9,132 nt of DNA from OMOG01 sp041485845 (GCA_041485845.1 JBGPKH010000353.1:1-9132); one strand, 5' to 3'; positions 1-5,963 are shown, numbered from the stretch's first letter. Notes: generated by a model not told the origin, from the sequence alone. Program-made: numbers and translations.

Positions 1-645
1 CAGGAGCGGAACGCCGGCTACATCCTCGTCGACCTGGATCAGGCCAGCCCAGCCGTCGTCGAAAGCATGCGAACCAATGGACATGAGCCGTGTGTGGTAC
101 TCCAGACCAGCCCCCGGAATCTCCAGGCCTGGGTGCATGTCAGTGCCATACCCATCCAACCCGCGGTGGCCACCTCCATCGGCAAACAGTTGGCCCACAC
201 CTACGGCGGTGACCGGGCTAGCACAGATTGGCGTCATTTGGGCCGCTTGGCTGGGTTCACCAATCAGAAACCGCAGCGACGCAGTGCGCGCGCGGCTACG
301 CTCCCTGGGTGAAGGTCTGGCACACCCACGCAGGCTTGGCCCCTGAGGGCCCACTTTGGTGCAGGCCGCCGAACGCAGCTTGAGCCGCTACTCGAACCTG
401 CCCCCATCTCCATGCGTCCGTCTTGCTCCTCCCGCGTGTGGCGCCGCGGCTGACGCAAACCTGTTGGCGAGCTCGACCGCAGCCCCTGAGGCAGCCCAGA
501 TCTACCGCAGTTGGTTGCAGCGGTTGCGCATTTTCGAACGCTTTCCACAACCCGATTGGAGCATTGCCGACAAGTGGATCGCCAAAGAATTGCTTGCAGA
601 GGGGGACGCCCACCCTGCAACCGATCGCCGCCCCGCGGACCTGAT
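1..645 (+). pseudogene. Decayed RepB-type DNA primase (mobile-element replication protein), 5' end outside window
   Basis: Frame 1 is open from base 1 and reads a RepB-primase/archaeo-eukaryotic-primase-like core: GYILVDLDQA (the acidic LVDLD strand), then a TSPRNLQAWVHV strand, then GGDRASTDWRHLGRLAGFTN, which matches the family pattern GGD-x-x-x-TD-x-x-R-x-x-R-x-x-G-x-x-N. At about 284-292 a run of GC dinucleotides shifts the frame. Dropping one GC restores RRSARGYAPWVKVWHTHAGLAPEG in frame 3. Near 355 the frame moves again, to LVQAAERSLSRY in frame 2. That frame runs through IYRSWLQRLRIFERFPQPDW and SIADKWIAKELLAEG until a G5 run at 601-605, after which frame 3 (TPTLQPI) looks like the proper continuation. 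With three frameshifts plus truncation where a repeat begins near 637, no functional protein is expected. Family assignment is by motif recall; where the gene originally ended is uncertain. Confidence 0.72.
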
Positions 646-760
646 CTCTGTACGGTTCGCAAGGGCATCGTGAATGCGCGCGGCGATCTTATCCGTCGCC
701 ACGTCGGTGGACCTGATCTCTGTACGGTTCGCTACGGTTCGCCAGGGCATCGTGCCATAG
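637..760. repeat. Imperfect direct repeat pair, period 72 bp
   Basis: A 24-bp block at 637-660 (beginning GGACCTGATC and ending TACGGTTCGC) recurs exactly at 709-732. In both copies AGGGCATCGTG follows, directly after copy 1 (662-672) and, in copy 2, after a tandem duplication of the 10-mer TACGGTTCGC (723-732 and 733-742). The similarity weakens into GCGCGGCG versus CACGCGGCG downstream. No terminal inverted repeat or ORF of its own is visible. It begins where the primase pseudogene loses recognisable similarity, so it may mark an insertion or deletion scar. The 645-787 stretch otherwise holds nothing I can name. Confidence 0.75.
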
Positions 761-787
761 CACGCGGCGTAGTGTTACACATAAGGC

Positions 788-2356
788 ATGGGGCGATTGG
801 CACTGTGGTTCCTAGCCGCGTCGCTGGCCTGGGGCTCCAACTGCAGCCGGACATCGGTTGGATTCACGCCTTTTACCGACCCTTACCCCGCGCCCTACCG
901 GGGAAAGCAAGTCTCGCTCTATGCGAACGGCGGCCAGCCGCCGCCCGAATACCTGGCGCTGGGAGTGCAACAGGCATTGCAGGTCACGCCGCGCGATGCC
1001 GCGGGAAATCCCGATCCCAACGGACGCATCGTCCTGCTTTCGATCGGGATGTCCAACACCACGCAGGAATTCTCTGCGTTCATTCCTGTGGCGATTGCCG
1101 ACCCGCTCCGCAACCCGCGCGTACTGCCGGTGGATGGCGCATTCGGCGGATGGACCGCCGCGATGATCGCCGGCCAGGGGGAACAGTATTGGTCGCAAGT
1201 CGATGGCCGGCTCCAGGCGGCGAACGCTGCGGCCGCCCAGGTTCAGGCGGCATGGTTGAAGGTCGCGGACGCGCAGCCTTCAGCGGCTTTTCCGAATGAC
1301 GCGGTCACGCTCCAGGCGGAGATGGCGACCATCGTTCAGCAGGCGCGGGCACGCTTTCCGAACCTCAAGATCGTCTACTTCTCGAGCCGCATTTACGCCG
1401 GATACGCCGACACCGCGCTGAACCCCGAACCGTTCGCCTACCAGGCCGGCTTCGCGGTGAAGTGGCTGATCGACCAGCCGTTGGCCAAGGCGGCGCCCTG
1501 GCTGGCCTGGGGACCCTATCTGTGGGCCGACGGTGTGACGGCGCGATTCGACGGCCTGACGTGGGCGTGCTCCGAACTGCAAGCGGACGGCACGCACCCA
1601 TCCGGCGCCGGACAGCAAAAAGTGGCGCGCATGCTGCTGGATTTTTTTCACAGCGATCCCACGGCGCGGCCGTGGTATCTCGCGAAGCAGTCGCCGCCCA
1701 CGCCGGTGGTGAGTGCGGTGGTCAACGCCGCGGGCTACGGCAATACGATCGCCACCGGATCGCTGGCGACCATCTTCGGCTCGAACCTCGCGGGCGGTAT
1801 AGCAGTCGCGAATGCCTTCCCCTTGCCGCATGAACTGGCAGGCACGCGTGTGGAACTGGATGGTGTGCCGGCCCTGCTCTACTACGTCTCGCCCGGGCAG
1901 ATCAATTTCCTGATTCCGGCCACCGGCGGCCAGTCTCTGACGGTAGTGCGCGGTGAGACCGCATCCGCGGCGGCAAAACCGTCGATCGGGTTCTGGGCGC
2001 CCGGTTGGTTCACGCTGGATAGCGCACCCGGCGGTCCTCTAGCGGCGGAACACGCGGATGGGGCGGTGATCTCGGCGGCAAATCCGGCGCGAAAGGGGGA
2101 GACGATTCAGGCTTTCGGGACGGGCATCGGAATCGTGAACCCACAGCTCAAGATTCCGTATCCGGCTCCGATGGTGCAGATCGGCGGTCTCCAGGCGCAG
2201 GTCACGTGGGCCGGCGCCGCCCCCGGCATACCGGGCGTCACGCAAGTGAATTTCACGGTGCCGGCGGACACCGCCGCGGGTCCAGCCGTGCCGGTGGTGT
2301 TTCAATTGGCGGGAGGGAACAGTAACACTGCCACACTGGCGGTGGCGGGGAATTGA
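788..2356 (+). CDS. Exported SGNH/GDSL-type hydrolase with TIGR03437 (Solibacter) C-terminal domain
   Basis: The protein has 522 residues. Residues 1-16 are a short hydrophobic signal peptide (LALWFLAASLAWG). A Cys follows at residue 19, but GSNC is a poor lipobox, so signal peptidase I export is more likely. Residues ~38-297 resemble a secreted SGNH-hydrolase-like family: block I is LLSIGMSN (Ser89 the likely nucleophile), VDGAFGG (116-121) is a block II-like glycine, SSRIYAGYA (199-207) is a third block, and DGTHPSGAG (267-275) supplies the Asp267/His270 pair. Residues ~305-520 form a TIGR03437 domain, with SVVNAAGY-like VVNAAGYGN, ATIFGSNLA, YVSPGQINFLIP and VTQVNFTVP. The substrate is unknown; acyl or carbohydrate ester hydrolysis is only a guess. 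The start is the first ATG giving a signal peptide, though its Shine-Dalgarno is weak (AAGG almost abutting the ATG). The gene stands alone, convergent with the next one. Confidence 0.85.
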   Translation: MGRLALWFLAASLAWGSNCSRTSVGFTPFTDPYPAPYRGKQVSLYANGGQPPPEYLALGVQQALQVTPRDAAGNPDPNGRIVLLSIGMSNTTQEFSAFIPVAIADPLRNPRVLPVDGAFGGWTAAMIAGQGEQYWSQVDGRLQAANAAAAQVQAAWLKVADAQPSAAFPNDAVTLQAEMATIVQQARARFPNLKIVYFSSRIYAGYADTALNPEPFAYQAGFAVKWLIDQPLAKAAPWLAWGPYLWADGVTARFDGLTWACSELQADGTHPSGAGQQKVARMLLDFFHSDPTARPWYLAKQSPPTPVVSAVVNAAGYGNTIATGSLATIFGSNLAGGIAVANAFPLPHELAGTRVELDGVPALLYYVSPGQINFLIPATGGQSLTVVRGETASAAAKPSIGFWAPGWFTLDSAPGGPLAAEHADGAVISAANPARKGETIQAFGTGIGIVNPQLKIPYPAPMVQIGGLQAQVTWAGAAPGIPGVTQVNFTVPADTAAGPAVPVVFQLAGGNSNTATLAVAGN

Positions 2357-2380
2357 AGAAGTTGCGGGAGTACACGCGGC

Positions 2381-2420
2381 ATCAGCAGGCTTCAACGGGC
2401 ATCAACAGGCTTCAACAGGC
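2381..2420. repeat. Four-unit tandem array of a 10-mer (WTCAACAGGC)
   Basis: Four consecutive 10-mers read ATCAGCAGGC, TTCAACGGGC, ATCAACAGGC and TTCAACAGGC, which equals two 20-bp units differing at two positions. The array sits in the 55-bp gap between two convergent stop codons and runs 9 bp into the 3' end of the minus-strand gene. It directly abuts the paired hairpins. Function is unknown; replication slippage is the simple explanation. Confidence 0.8.
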
Positions 2421-3125
2421 CGATTGACAATCGGCCGCAGGTTTACAACCTGCCCCACCGCACACGGCCACGAAAGCGTCGATCAGCGGGCTTGGCGCGC
2501 TCAGTTCCGGCTGAAACAGCGTGGCCACAAAGAACGGATGGCCGTCGATCTCCACGGCGCGAATCTCGTCCTGGTCGTCCACCGCAGCCACGTAAAGGCC
2601 CTTGCCCTCGATCAGTCGCCGGTACCGGTTGTTCAATCCGAAGCTGCAGTGATAATGCTCGGTCGATTCCGGCGCGCGATACGCCTGGCGCAGGTGCGAA
2701 CCGCCGGTGAACCGCACTCGCGCCTTCACGCCGAGAAGCGAGAGGCCGAGCGGCGAGATCAACGGCATGGCGGCCTTCGGATTGGTCTTCTGGTGGTCGG
2801 CTTGCGAAAGTCCCAGAACGTTGCGCGCGAATTCGATCACGGCGTACTGAAAACCCGCCGAGGTTCCGAGGAACGGCTTGCGTGTCTCACGAGCGTGCCG
2901 TATGGCCTCGATCGCGCCATCGGCGTTGCGGTACGGCATGCCGGGCACGCACCACAGACCGTCGAAGCCGTCCAGCGAATTGCCCTTGCCGGCCGCATCC
3001 GTGGGAACCCAGACAGCTTCCGCTGCCCCTCCCGAAGCCGCGGCCAGCGCTTTGGGAATTGCCTGGTGAGCCTTTTGTCGATCGTTAAAATCGCCGATGA
3101 GTCCGATTCGAATCGCAGAGTGCAT
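2412..3125 (-). CDS. Stand-alone CTP-synthase-C-terminal-like glutamine amidotransferase homologue with substituted catalytic residues
   Basis: The protein has 237 residues and is a class I amidotransferase fold resembling the glutaminase half of CTP synthase (PyrG), without the synthase half. Landmarks are RIGLIGDFNDRQKAHQAIP (6-24), DGLWCVPGMPYRNADGAIEAIRHAR (55-79), FLGTSAGFQYAVIEFARNVLG (85-105) and EHYHCSFGLNN (156-166). The last landmark is GHPFFVATLFQPE (195-207). The EFARNVLG and HPFF stretches are strongly PyrG-like. The nucleophile elbow, normally G-x-C-x-G, carries Ser89 (codon TCG at 2861-2859), and the HPE catalytic motif reads QPE (Gln205). Glutaminase activity is therefore doubtful. 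The family matches what NCBI calls CTP synthase C-terminal region-related (seleno)protein, where Cys or Sec sits at position 89. No partner synthase is in the window. Residues ~224-237 are encoded by a DNA repeat. ATG 3125 is the only start after an in-frame stop. No clear Shine-Dalgarno is seen; TAAAAT lies 7 nt upstream. Confidence 0.85.
   Translation of the reverse strand: MHSAIRIGLIGDFNDRQKAHQAIPKALAAASGGAAEAVWVPTDAAGKGNSLDGFDGLWCVPGMPYRNADGAIEAIRHARETRKPFLGTSAGFQYAVIEFARNVLGLSQADHQKTNPKAAMPLISPLGLSLLGVKARVRFTGGSHLRQAYRAPESTEHYHCSFGLNNRYRRLIEGKGLYVAAVDDQDEIRAVEIDGHPFFVATLFQPELSAPSPLIDAFVAVCGGAGCKPAADCQSAC
2418..2453. repeat. Two back-to-back perfect hairpins, REP-like, inside the 3' end of a gene
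   Basis: GGCCGATT-gac-AATCGGCC (2418-2436) is a perfect 8-bp inverted repeat with a 3-nt loop. It is followed with no gap by GCAGGTT-tac-AACCTGC (2437-2453), a perfect 7-bp inverted repeat with a 3-nt loop. On the minus strand the pair encodes the tail GCKPAADCQSAC of the amidotransferase-like protein. Peptides of this kind (AG-x-KPA...D-x-QSA) recur at gene ends in several GC-rich phyla, from memory, so this looks like a copy of a dispersed REP-type element. A role as terminator or transcript-end stabiliser for the convergent pair is possible, but no U-tract follows on either strand. Confidence 0.7.
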
Positions 3126-3179
3126 TGCGATATTTTATCATCGGGTTCATGCAGCACCTGCTCTTGGCGGGCGGCCGGC

Positions 3180-3488
3180 TCAGGCGTTGGCGTACGCGGC
3201 AGCGGCGGCGGTGGAACGCAAACGCAGTTCCTGCTCGGCGCGGAGCCAGTCTTCTTCGGGGGAACCATGCAGGCAACCCCGAGCCTCCCAATAGAGGTAC
3301 GCGAGCTCCGCGATCTCTTCACGGCTTGGCTCAAATGCGGTAACAGCGGCGCTGGACTGTGTGGATGTCTCGCCCGTGGTGGGGCTGTGCTTGGCGCGCG
3401 GTCTGCTTCCCGATTTGCGGCGGGATGGCGTGGAGGCAACGGCTCCAGGTGCCACCAGGTCGTTGTCGGAAGTACGCTTTCTCGTCAT
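3180..3488 (-). CDS. DUF2934 domain protein
   Basis: A small protein of 102 residues. Residues 1-52 are a basic, Ser/Thr/Pro-rich, probably disordered leader (MTRKRTSDND, then SRRKSGSRPRAK). Residues ~54-90 carry the DUF2934 signature, seen as EEIAELAYLYWEARG, HGSPEEDW and RAEQEL. DUF2934 proteins have no assigned biochemical role; the signature is common in Acidobacteria and Proteobacteria. There is no signal peptide or membrane segment, so it should be cytoplasmic. A GGAG lies 13 nt upstream of the ATG, rather far, and a TACAAT -10-like box lies ~40 nt upstream. It is on the same strand as, and 54 bp before, the amidotransferase-like gene, so the two could be co-transcribed. Nothing else links them functionally. 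Confidence 0.82.
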   Translation of the reverse strand: MTRKRTSDNDLVAPGAVASTPSRRKSGSRPRAKHSPTTGETSTQSSAAVTAFEPSREEIAELAYLYWEARGCLHGSPEEDWLRAEQELRLRSTAAAAAYANA

Positions 3489-3524
3489 TTGCTTTGTGAT
3501 TCTCCAGAAAAGATTGGTTAGGAT

Positions 3525-3560
3525 TTATTGTAGCGCGAACTGAGAGAATATCTCATCAAA
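3525..3560. promoter_or_regulatory. Candidate divergent promoter/operator region between DUF2934 and nfeD
   Basis: The 145 bp between the divergent starts (3488 and 3634) are visibly more AT-rich than the flanking genes. On the minus strand TACAAT (3532-3527) suits a -10 box for the DUF2934 gene. Just upstream of it, TGAGA-gaata-TCTCA (3541-3555) is a perfect 5-bp inverted repeat with a 5-bp spacer, placed where a repressor or activator could contact the -35 region. No convincing -35 hexamer is visible. On the plus strand TATAGT (3619-3624) is the best -10-like box for the nfeD operon. All of this is pattern-based. Confidence 0.35.
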
Positions 3561-3624
3561 AGTTTCTATCAATCGGATTACCAGAGTGTGTTTTCGGACT
3601 GTGTTGTCTGAGTAGGTGTATAGT

Positions 3625-3628
3625 GAGG
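3625..3628 (+). promoter_or_regulatory. Shine-Dalgarno GAGG deciding the nfeD start
   Basis: GAGG ends 5 nt before the TTG at 3634, a good spacing. The upstream GTG at 3616 has no comparable site, and the ATG at 3658 would cut away the n-region and half of the signal peptide. This favours TTG 3634, with modest certainty. Confidence 0.45.
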
Positions 3629-3633
3629 TTAGG

Positions 3634-4923
3634 TTGCAACGAATTGCGATTCTCGCGATGGCGCTGCTTGAGGCAGCGCCGGCATTCTCCGCGGCGCCGA
3701 AGGCGATAGTGGTGGATGTGAATGGCGTAGTGCACCCGATCACCGCCGAGATCGTCGGTGGCGCGATCGAACGCGCCAAGGCCGAGAGCGCCGCGCTGGT
3801 GATCGTCCGCCTCAACACGCCGGGCGGATTGATGGACGCCATGCGCGAGACGATCGAGAAGATTGTCGCGTCGCCCATTCCGGTAGTGACCTACGTGGCG
3901 CCCAGCGGGGGACGCGCCGCCTCGGCGGGCTTCTTCATTCTGGAATCGGGCGATGTTGCGGCCATGGCTCCGGGAACCAACAGCGGCGCGGCGCACCCCG
4001 TAGCCCTGGGCGTGGAGATGGATGCGGTGATGACGCAGAAGGTGGTAAACGATGCCGCCGCGTACCTGCGCAGCATCTGCGCCAAGCGCGGGCGCAACAG
4101 CGCGCTGGCCGAAACCGCCGTTCGGGAGAGCAAGTCCTTCACCGAACGCGAGGCGCTCGACCAGCACCTGGTGGATCTGATCGCGCCCAACGAGGAGCAG
4201 CTTCTGGCCGCGCTCGAGGGGCGGACGGTGGCGCGCTTCGACGGCAGCAGCCAGACGCTTCATACAGCCGGCGCCAGCATCGAAGTATACGAAAAGTCGC
4301 TCCGCCAGAAGATGATCTCGGCCATCGCCGACCCCAACATCGCGCTGGTGCTGCTGGTGTTCGGCGCGCTGTGCATCTATATCGAGTTCTCGTCTCCCGG
4401 GCTGATCGCGCCCGGAGTGATCGGCGCCATTCTCGTGCTGCTGGGGCTTTCCGCGATCTCGGTGCTTCCCATCAACTGGCTGGGCGCGGCGCTGCTGCTC
4501 CTGTCATTCACGCTGTTCGTGCTGGAAGCGAAGTTCGCTTCGCACGGCGTTCTGGGCACGGGGGGCGCGGTGGCCATGGTGCTTGGGGCCGTCACGCTGA
4601 TCGACAGCCCGTGGCCCGAGATGCGCGTTCACTGGGGAACCGCCATTGCCCTGGCGGTGCCCTTTTCGGCTATTACCGTCTTTTTACTTTCGCTGGTGGT
4701 GCGCGCGCGGCGCAACAAGGTGGAGACCGGTCCGGAGGGCATGATCGGGGAGACCGGCGCCGCGGTGACGGAACTGGCGCCGGCAGGCAAGGTTTTCGTC
4801 CACGGGGAATATTGGGATGCGGTGTCGGTCCCTCCGGCCGCTGCCGGCGCGCGCGTGCGAGTGACGGCGATCGACAAACTGAAGCTTACGGTAGAGCCAG
4901 TCGCTGATCAAATAGGAGGCTGA
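3634..4923 (+). CDS. nfeD: NfeD-family membrane-bound serine protease (long form, ClpP-like domain)
   Basis: The protein has 429 residues from TTG 3634 (435 from GTG 3616). A signal-like segment (IAILAMALLEAAPAFSA) precedes a ClpP/SppA-fold protease domain at ~25-200. Within it are LNTPGGLMDAMRETI (60-74), SGGRAASAGFFI with Ser97 as the likely nucleophile, and Lys136 (MTQKVVNDAAAYLR) as the likely general base. This is the Ser-Lys dyad known from the archaeal homologue PH1510. About four or five hydrophobic segments follow (~235-252, 259-279, 282-299, 306-322, 333-357), and residues ~365-424 form the C-terminal OB-fold NfeD domain (GMIGETGAAVTEL, then GKVFVHGEYWDAVS). Long NfeD proteins are encoded beside a stomatin, and PH1510 cleaves the hydrophobic C-terminus of its stomatin, so membrane-protein quality control is the expected role. 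It is the first gene of the operon, and its stop is 1 nt before the slipin start. Confidence 0.92.
   Translation: MQRIAILAMALLEAAPAFSAAPKAIVVDVNGVVHPITAEIVGGAIERAKAESAALVIVRLNTPGGLMDAMRETIEKIVASPIPVVTYVAPSGGRAASAGFFILESGDVAAMAPGTNSGAAHPVALGVEMDAVMTQKVVNDAAAYLRSICAKRGRNSALAETAVRESKSFTEREALDQHLVDLIAPNEEQLLAALEGRTVARFDGSSQTLHTAGASIEVYEKSLRQKMISAIADPNIALVLLVFGALCIYIEFSSPGLIAPGVIGAILVLLGLSAISVLPINWLGAALLLLSFTLFVLEAKFASHGVLGTGGAVAMVLGAVTLIDSPWPEMRVHWGTAIALAVPFSAITVFLLSLVVRARRNKVETGPEGMIGETGAAVTELAPAGKVFVHGEYWDAVSVPPAAAGARVRVTAIDKLKLTVEPVADQIGG
4914..4919 (+). promoter_or_regulatory. Consensus ribosome-binding site AGGAGG for the slipin gene
   Basis: A perfect AGGAGG lies inside the last codons of nfeD, 5 nt before the ATG at 4925. 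It is the strongest Shine-Dalgarno in the operon and suggests that the slipin is translated at a higher level than its upstream protease. Confidence 0.8.
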
Positions 4924-4924
4924 A

Positions 4925-5737
4925 ATGGAAAACTTTTCGAGCTTCACCACGATCGTCGTGGTGATCGTAATACTGTACCTGATGAGTTCGATCAAGATCC
5001 TTCGGGAGTACGAGCGGGGCGTGATTTTCCGGCTCGGACGCCTGCTTGCGCAGCCCAAGGGACCGGGAGTGATCCTGGTGTTCGCGCCCATCGACCGTAT
5101 CGTGCGCGTATCGCTCCGCATCGACACGCTCGAAGTGCCGGCGCAGGACGTGATCACGCGCGACAACGTTTCGGTGAAAGTGAACGCGGTGATCTACTTC
5201 CGCGTCATCGAACCGCGGCTGGCGGTGGTGGAGGTTACGAATTTCCTCTACGCCACCTCGCAACTGGCGCAAACCACGCTGCGCAGCGTGCTGGGGGAAG
5301 TGGACCTGGACACGTTGCTGGGCCAGCGCGAGAAGCTCAACGTGCGGCTGCAATCGATTCTGGACCAGCACACCGCGCCATGGGGCGTGAAGGTGACGAT
5401 GGTGGAAGTCAAGCAGGTGGACATCGCCGAACAGATGATCCGGGTCATCGCGCGGCAGGCGGAGGCCGAACGGGAGCGGCGCGCCAAGATCATTCATGCC
5501 GAAGGCGAGTATACCGCCGCGGAAAAGCTGGCGATGGCGGCGCACGTGATCCAAAAAGAGCCGGTGGCGATCCAGCTACGCTACCTGCAAACGCTGGTGG
5601 AGATCGGGGCTGAAAAGAACACCACGATTGTGTTCCCCCTGCCGCTCGATATAATTGCATCATTGGGGCGCGCCCTGGATCGGGCAGGCAAGGACAACGG
5701 GCCGGGGGCCGTAGCGGACCCGTCGGCCGGGAAGTAA
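4925..5737 (+). CDS. Stomatin-like SPFH-domain protein (slipin)
   Basis: The protein has 270 residues, a normal slipin length. One N-terminal hydrophobic segment (~8-24, TTIVVVIVILYLM) anchors it. The SPFH/band 7 domain follows at ~26-185, with IKILREYERGVIFRLGRL, GPGVILVFAPIDRIVRVSLR and DTLEVPAQDVITRDNVSVKV. It also carries YATSQLAQTTLRSVLGEVDL and the AEAERERRAKIIHAEGE helix that drives coiled-coil oligomerisation (178-195). Near the end, NTTIVFPLPLDIIASL (232-247) is the hydrophobic tail that, in Pyrococcus horikoshii, the NfeD partner cleaves. Slipins form membrane microdomain scaffolds. The gene starts 1 nt after the nfeD stop, the classic nfeD-slipin pair. The remaining C-terminus (~252-270) is Gly/Asp/Pro-rich and probably disordered. 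Confidence 0.93.
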   Translation: MENFSSFTTIVVVIVILYLMSSIKILREYERGVIFRLGRLLAQPKGPGVILVFAPIDRIVRVSLRIDTLEVPAQDVITRDNVSVKVNAVIYFRVIEPRLAVVEVTNFLYATSQLAQTTLRSVLGEVDLDTLLGQREKLNVRLQSILDQHTAPWGVKVTMVEVKQVDIAEQMIRVIARQAEAERERRAKIIHAEGEYTAAEKLAMAAHVIQKEPVAIQLRYLQTLVEIGAEKNTTIVFPLPLDIIASLGRALDRAGKDNGPGAVADPSAGK

Positions 5738-5743
5738 CCGGCC
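5725..5743 (+). other. Perfect inverted repeat spanning the slipin stop codon
   Basis: GGCCGG (5725-5730) and CCGGCC (5738-5743) flank a 7-nt loop that holds the TAA stop of the slipin gene. The stem ends directly before the AGGA Shine-Dalgarno of the next gene. There is no T-run, so it is not an intrinsic terminator. It could adjust translation coupling or RNA stability between the two genes, or be chance in GC-rich DNA. Confidence 0.45.
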
Positions 5744-5756
5744 AGGAAGAAGGGCA

Positions 5757-5960
5757 ATGAACAATCTGCAGCTTTACATCGCTATCGGGCTGCCGACTAT
5801 CGCGGTGTTGGCGAGCCTGACCATCAGCCTGGTCCAGATCTCCGCCATCCGGGAAGAAATGCGCGCCAATATGCAGTCGATCCGCGAAGATATCCGCGAG
5901 ATTCGCTCCGACATCAAGCTCTTGACCGGCAAGGTTTATGAGCTGATGGGACAGAAATAA
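5757..5960 (+). CDS. Small membrane-anchored coiled-coil protein, uncharacterised
   Basis: The protein has 67 residues. Residues ~5-28 form one membrane segment (QLYIAIGLPTIAVLASLTIS), and residues ~29-60 are a highly charged amphipathic helix with I/M/L at heptad spacing (IREEMRANMQSIREDIREIR, then SDIKLLTGKV), predicted to be a parallel coiled coil. I do not recognise a named family, although similar short proteins (N-terminal LQLYIAIGLPT, then a coiled coil ending in LTGKV-x-E) seem familiar from Acidobacteria. AGGAAG lies 7 nt before the ATG. It sits 19 bp after the slipin gene and 3 bp before the SPOR gene, so it is translated within the operon. It could be a small accessory subunit of the NfeD-slipin assembly; this is inference from position and membrane topology only. 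Confidence 0.8.
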   Translation: MNNLQLYIAIGLPTIAVLASLTISLVQISAIREEMRANMQSIREDIREIRSDIKLLTGKVYELMGQK

Positions 5961-5963
5961 GAC

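Noticed and set aside
502..750. Small minus-strand ORF with a repeated ANRTEIRS peptide
   Set aside because: The peptide repetition is simply the DNA direct repeat read in frame; there is no Shine-Dalgarno and no family resemblance.
637..760. CRISPR array
   Set aside because: There are only two copies of the block, with a nested duplication, and no regular repeat-spacer pattern or cas gene nearby.
788..850. Lipoprotein signal (Cys19) on the SGNH protein
   Set aside because: The residues before Cys are G-S-N. Asn at -1 does not fit a lipobox, so ordinary signal peptidase I cleavage is preferred.
2418..2453. Intrinsic bidirectional terminator
   Set aside because: The stems are good, but neither strand has a T-run after a hairpin, so a Rho-independent terminator cannot be claimed.
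2859..2861. Possible selenocysteine codon in the amidotransferase-like gene
   Set aside because: The codon at the nucleophile position is TCG (Ser), not TGA, so this member is not a selenoprotein at that site.
2424..3521. Plus-strand open frame (365 codons) across the amidotransferase-like and DUF2934 genes
   Set aside because: It spans two minus-strand genes that have recognisable family motifs, and no motif is visible in the plus-strand translation.
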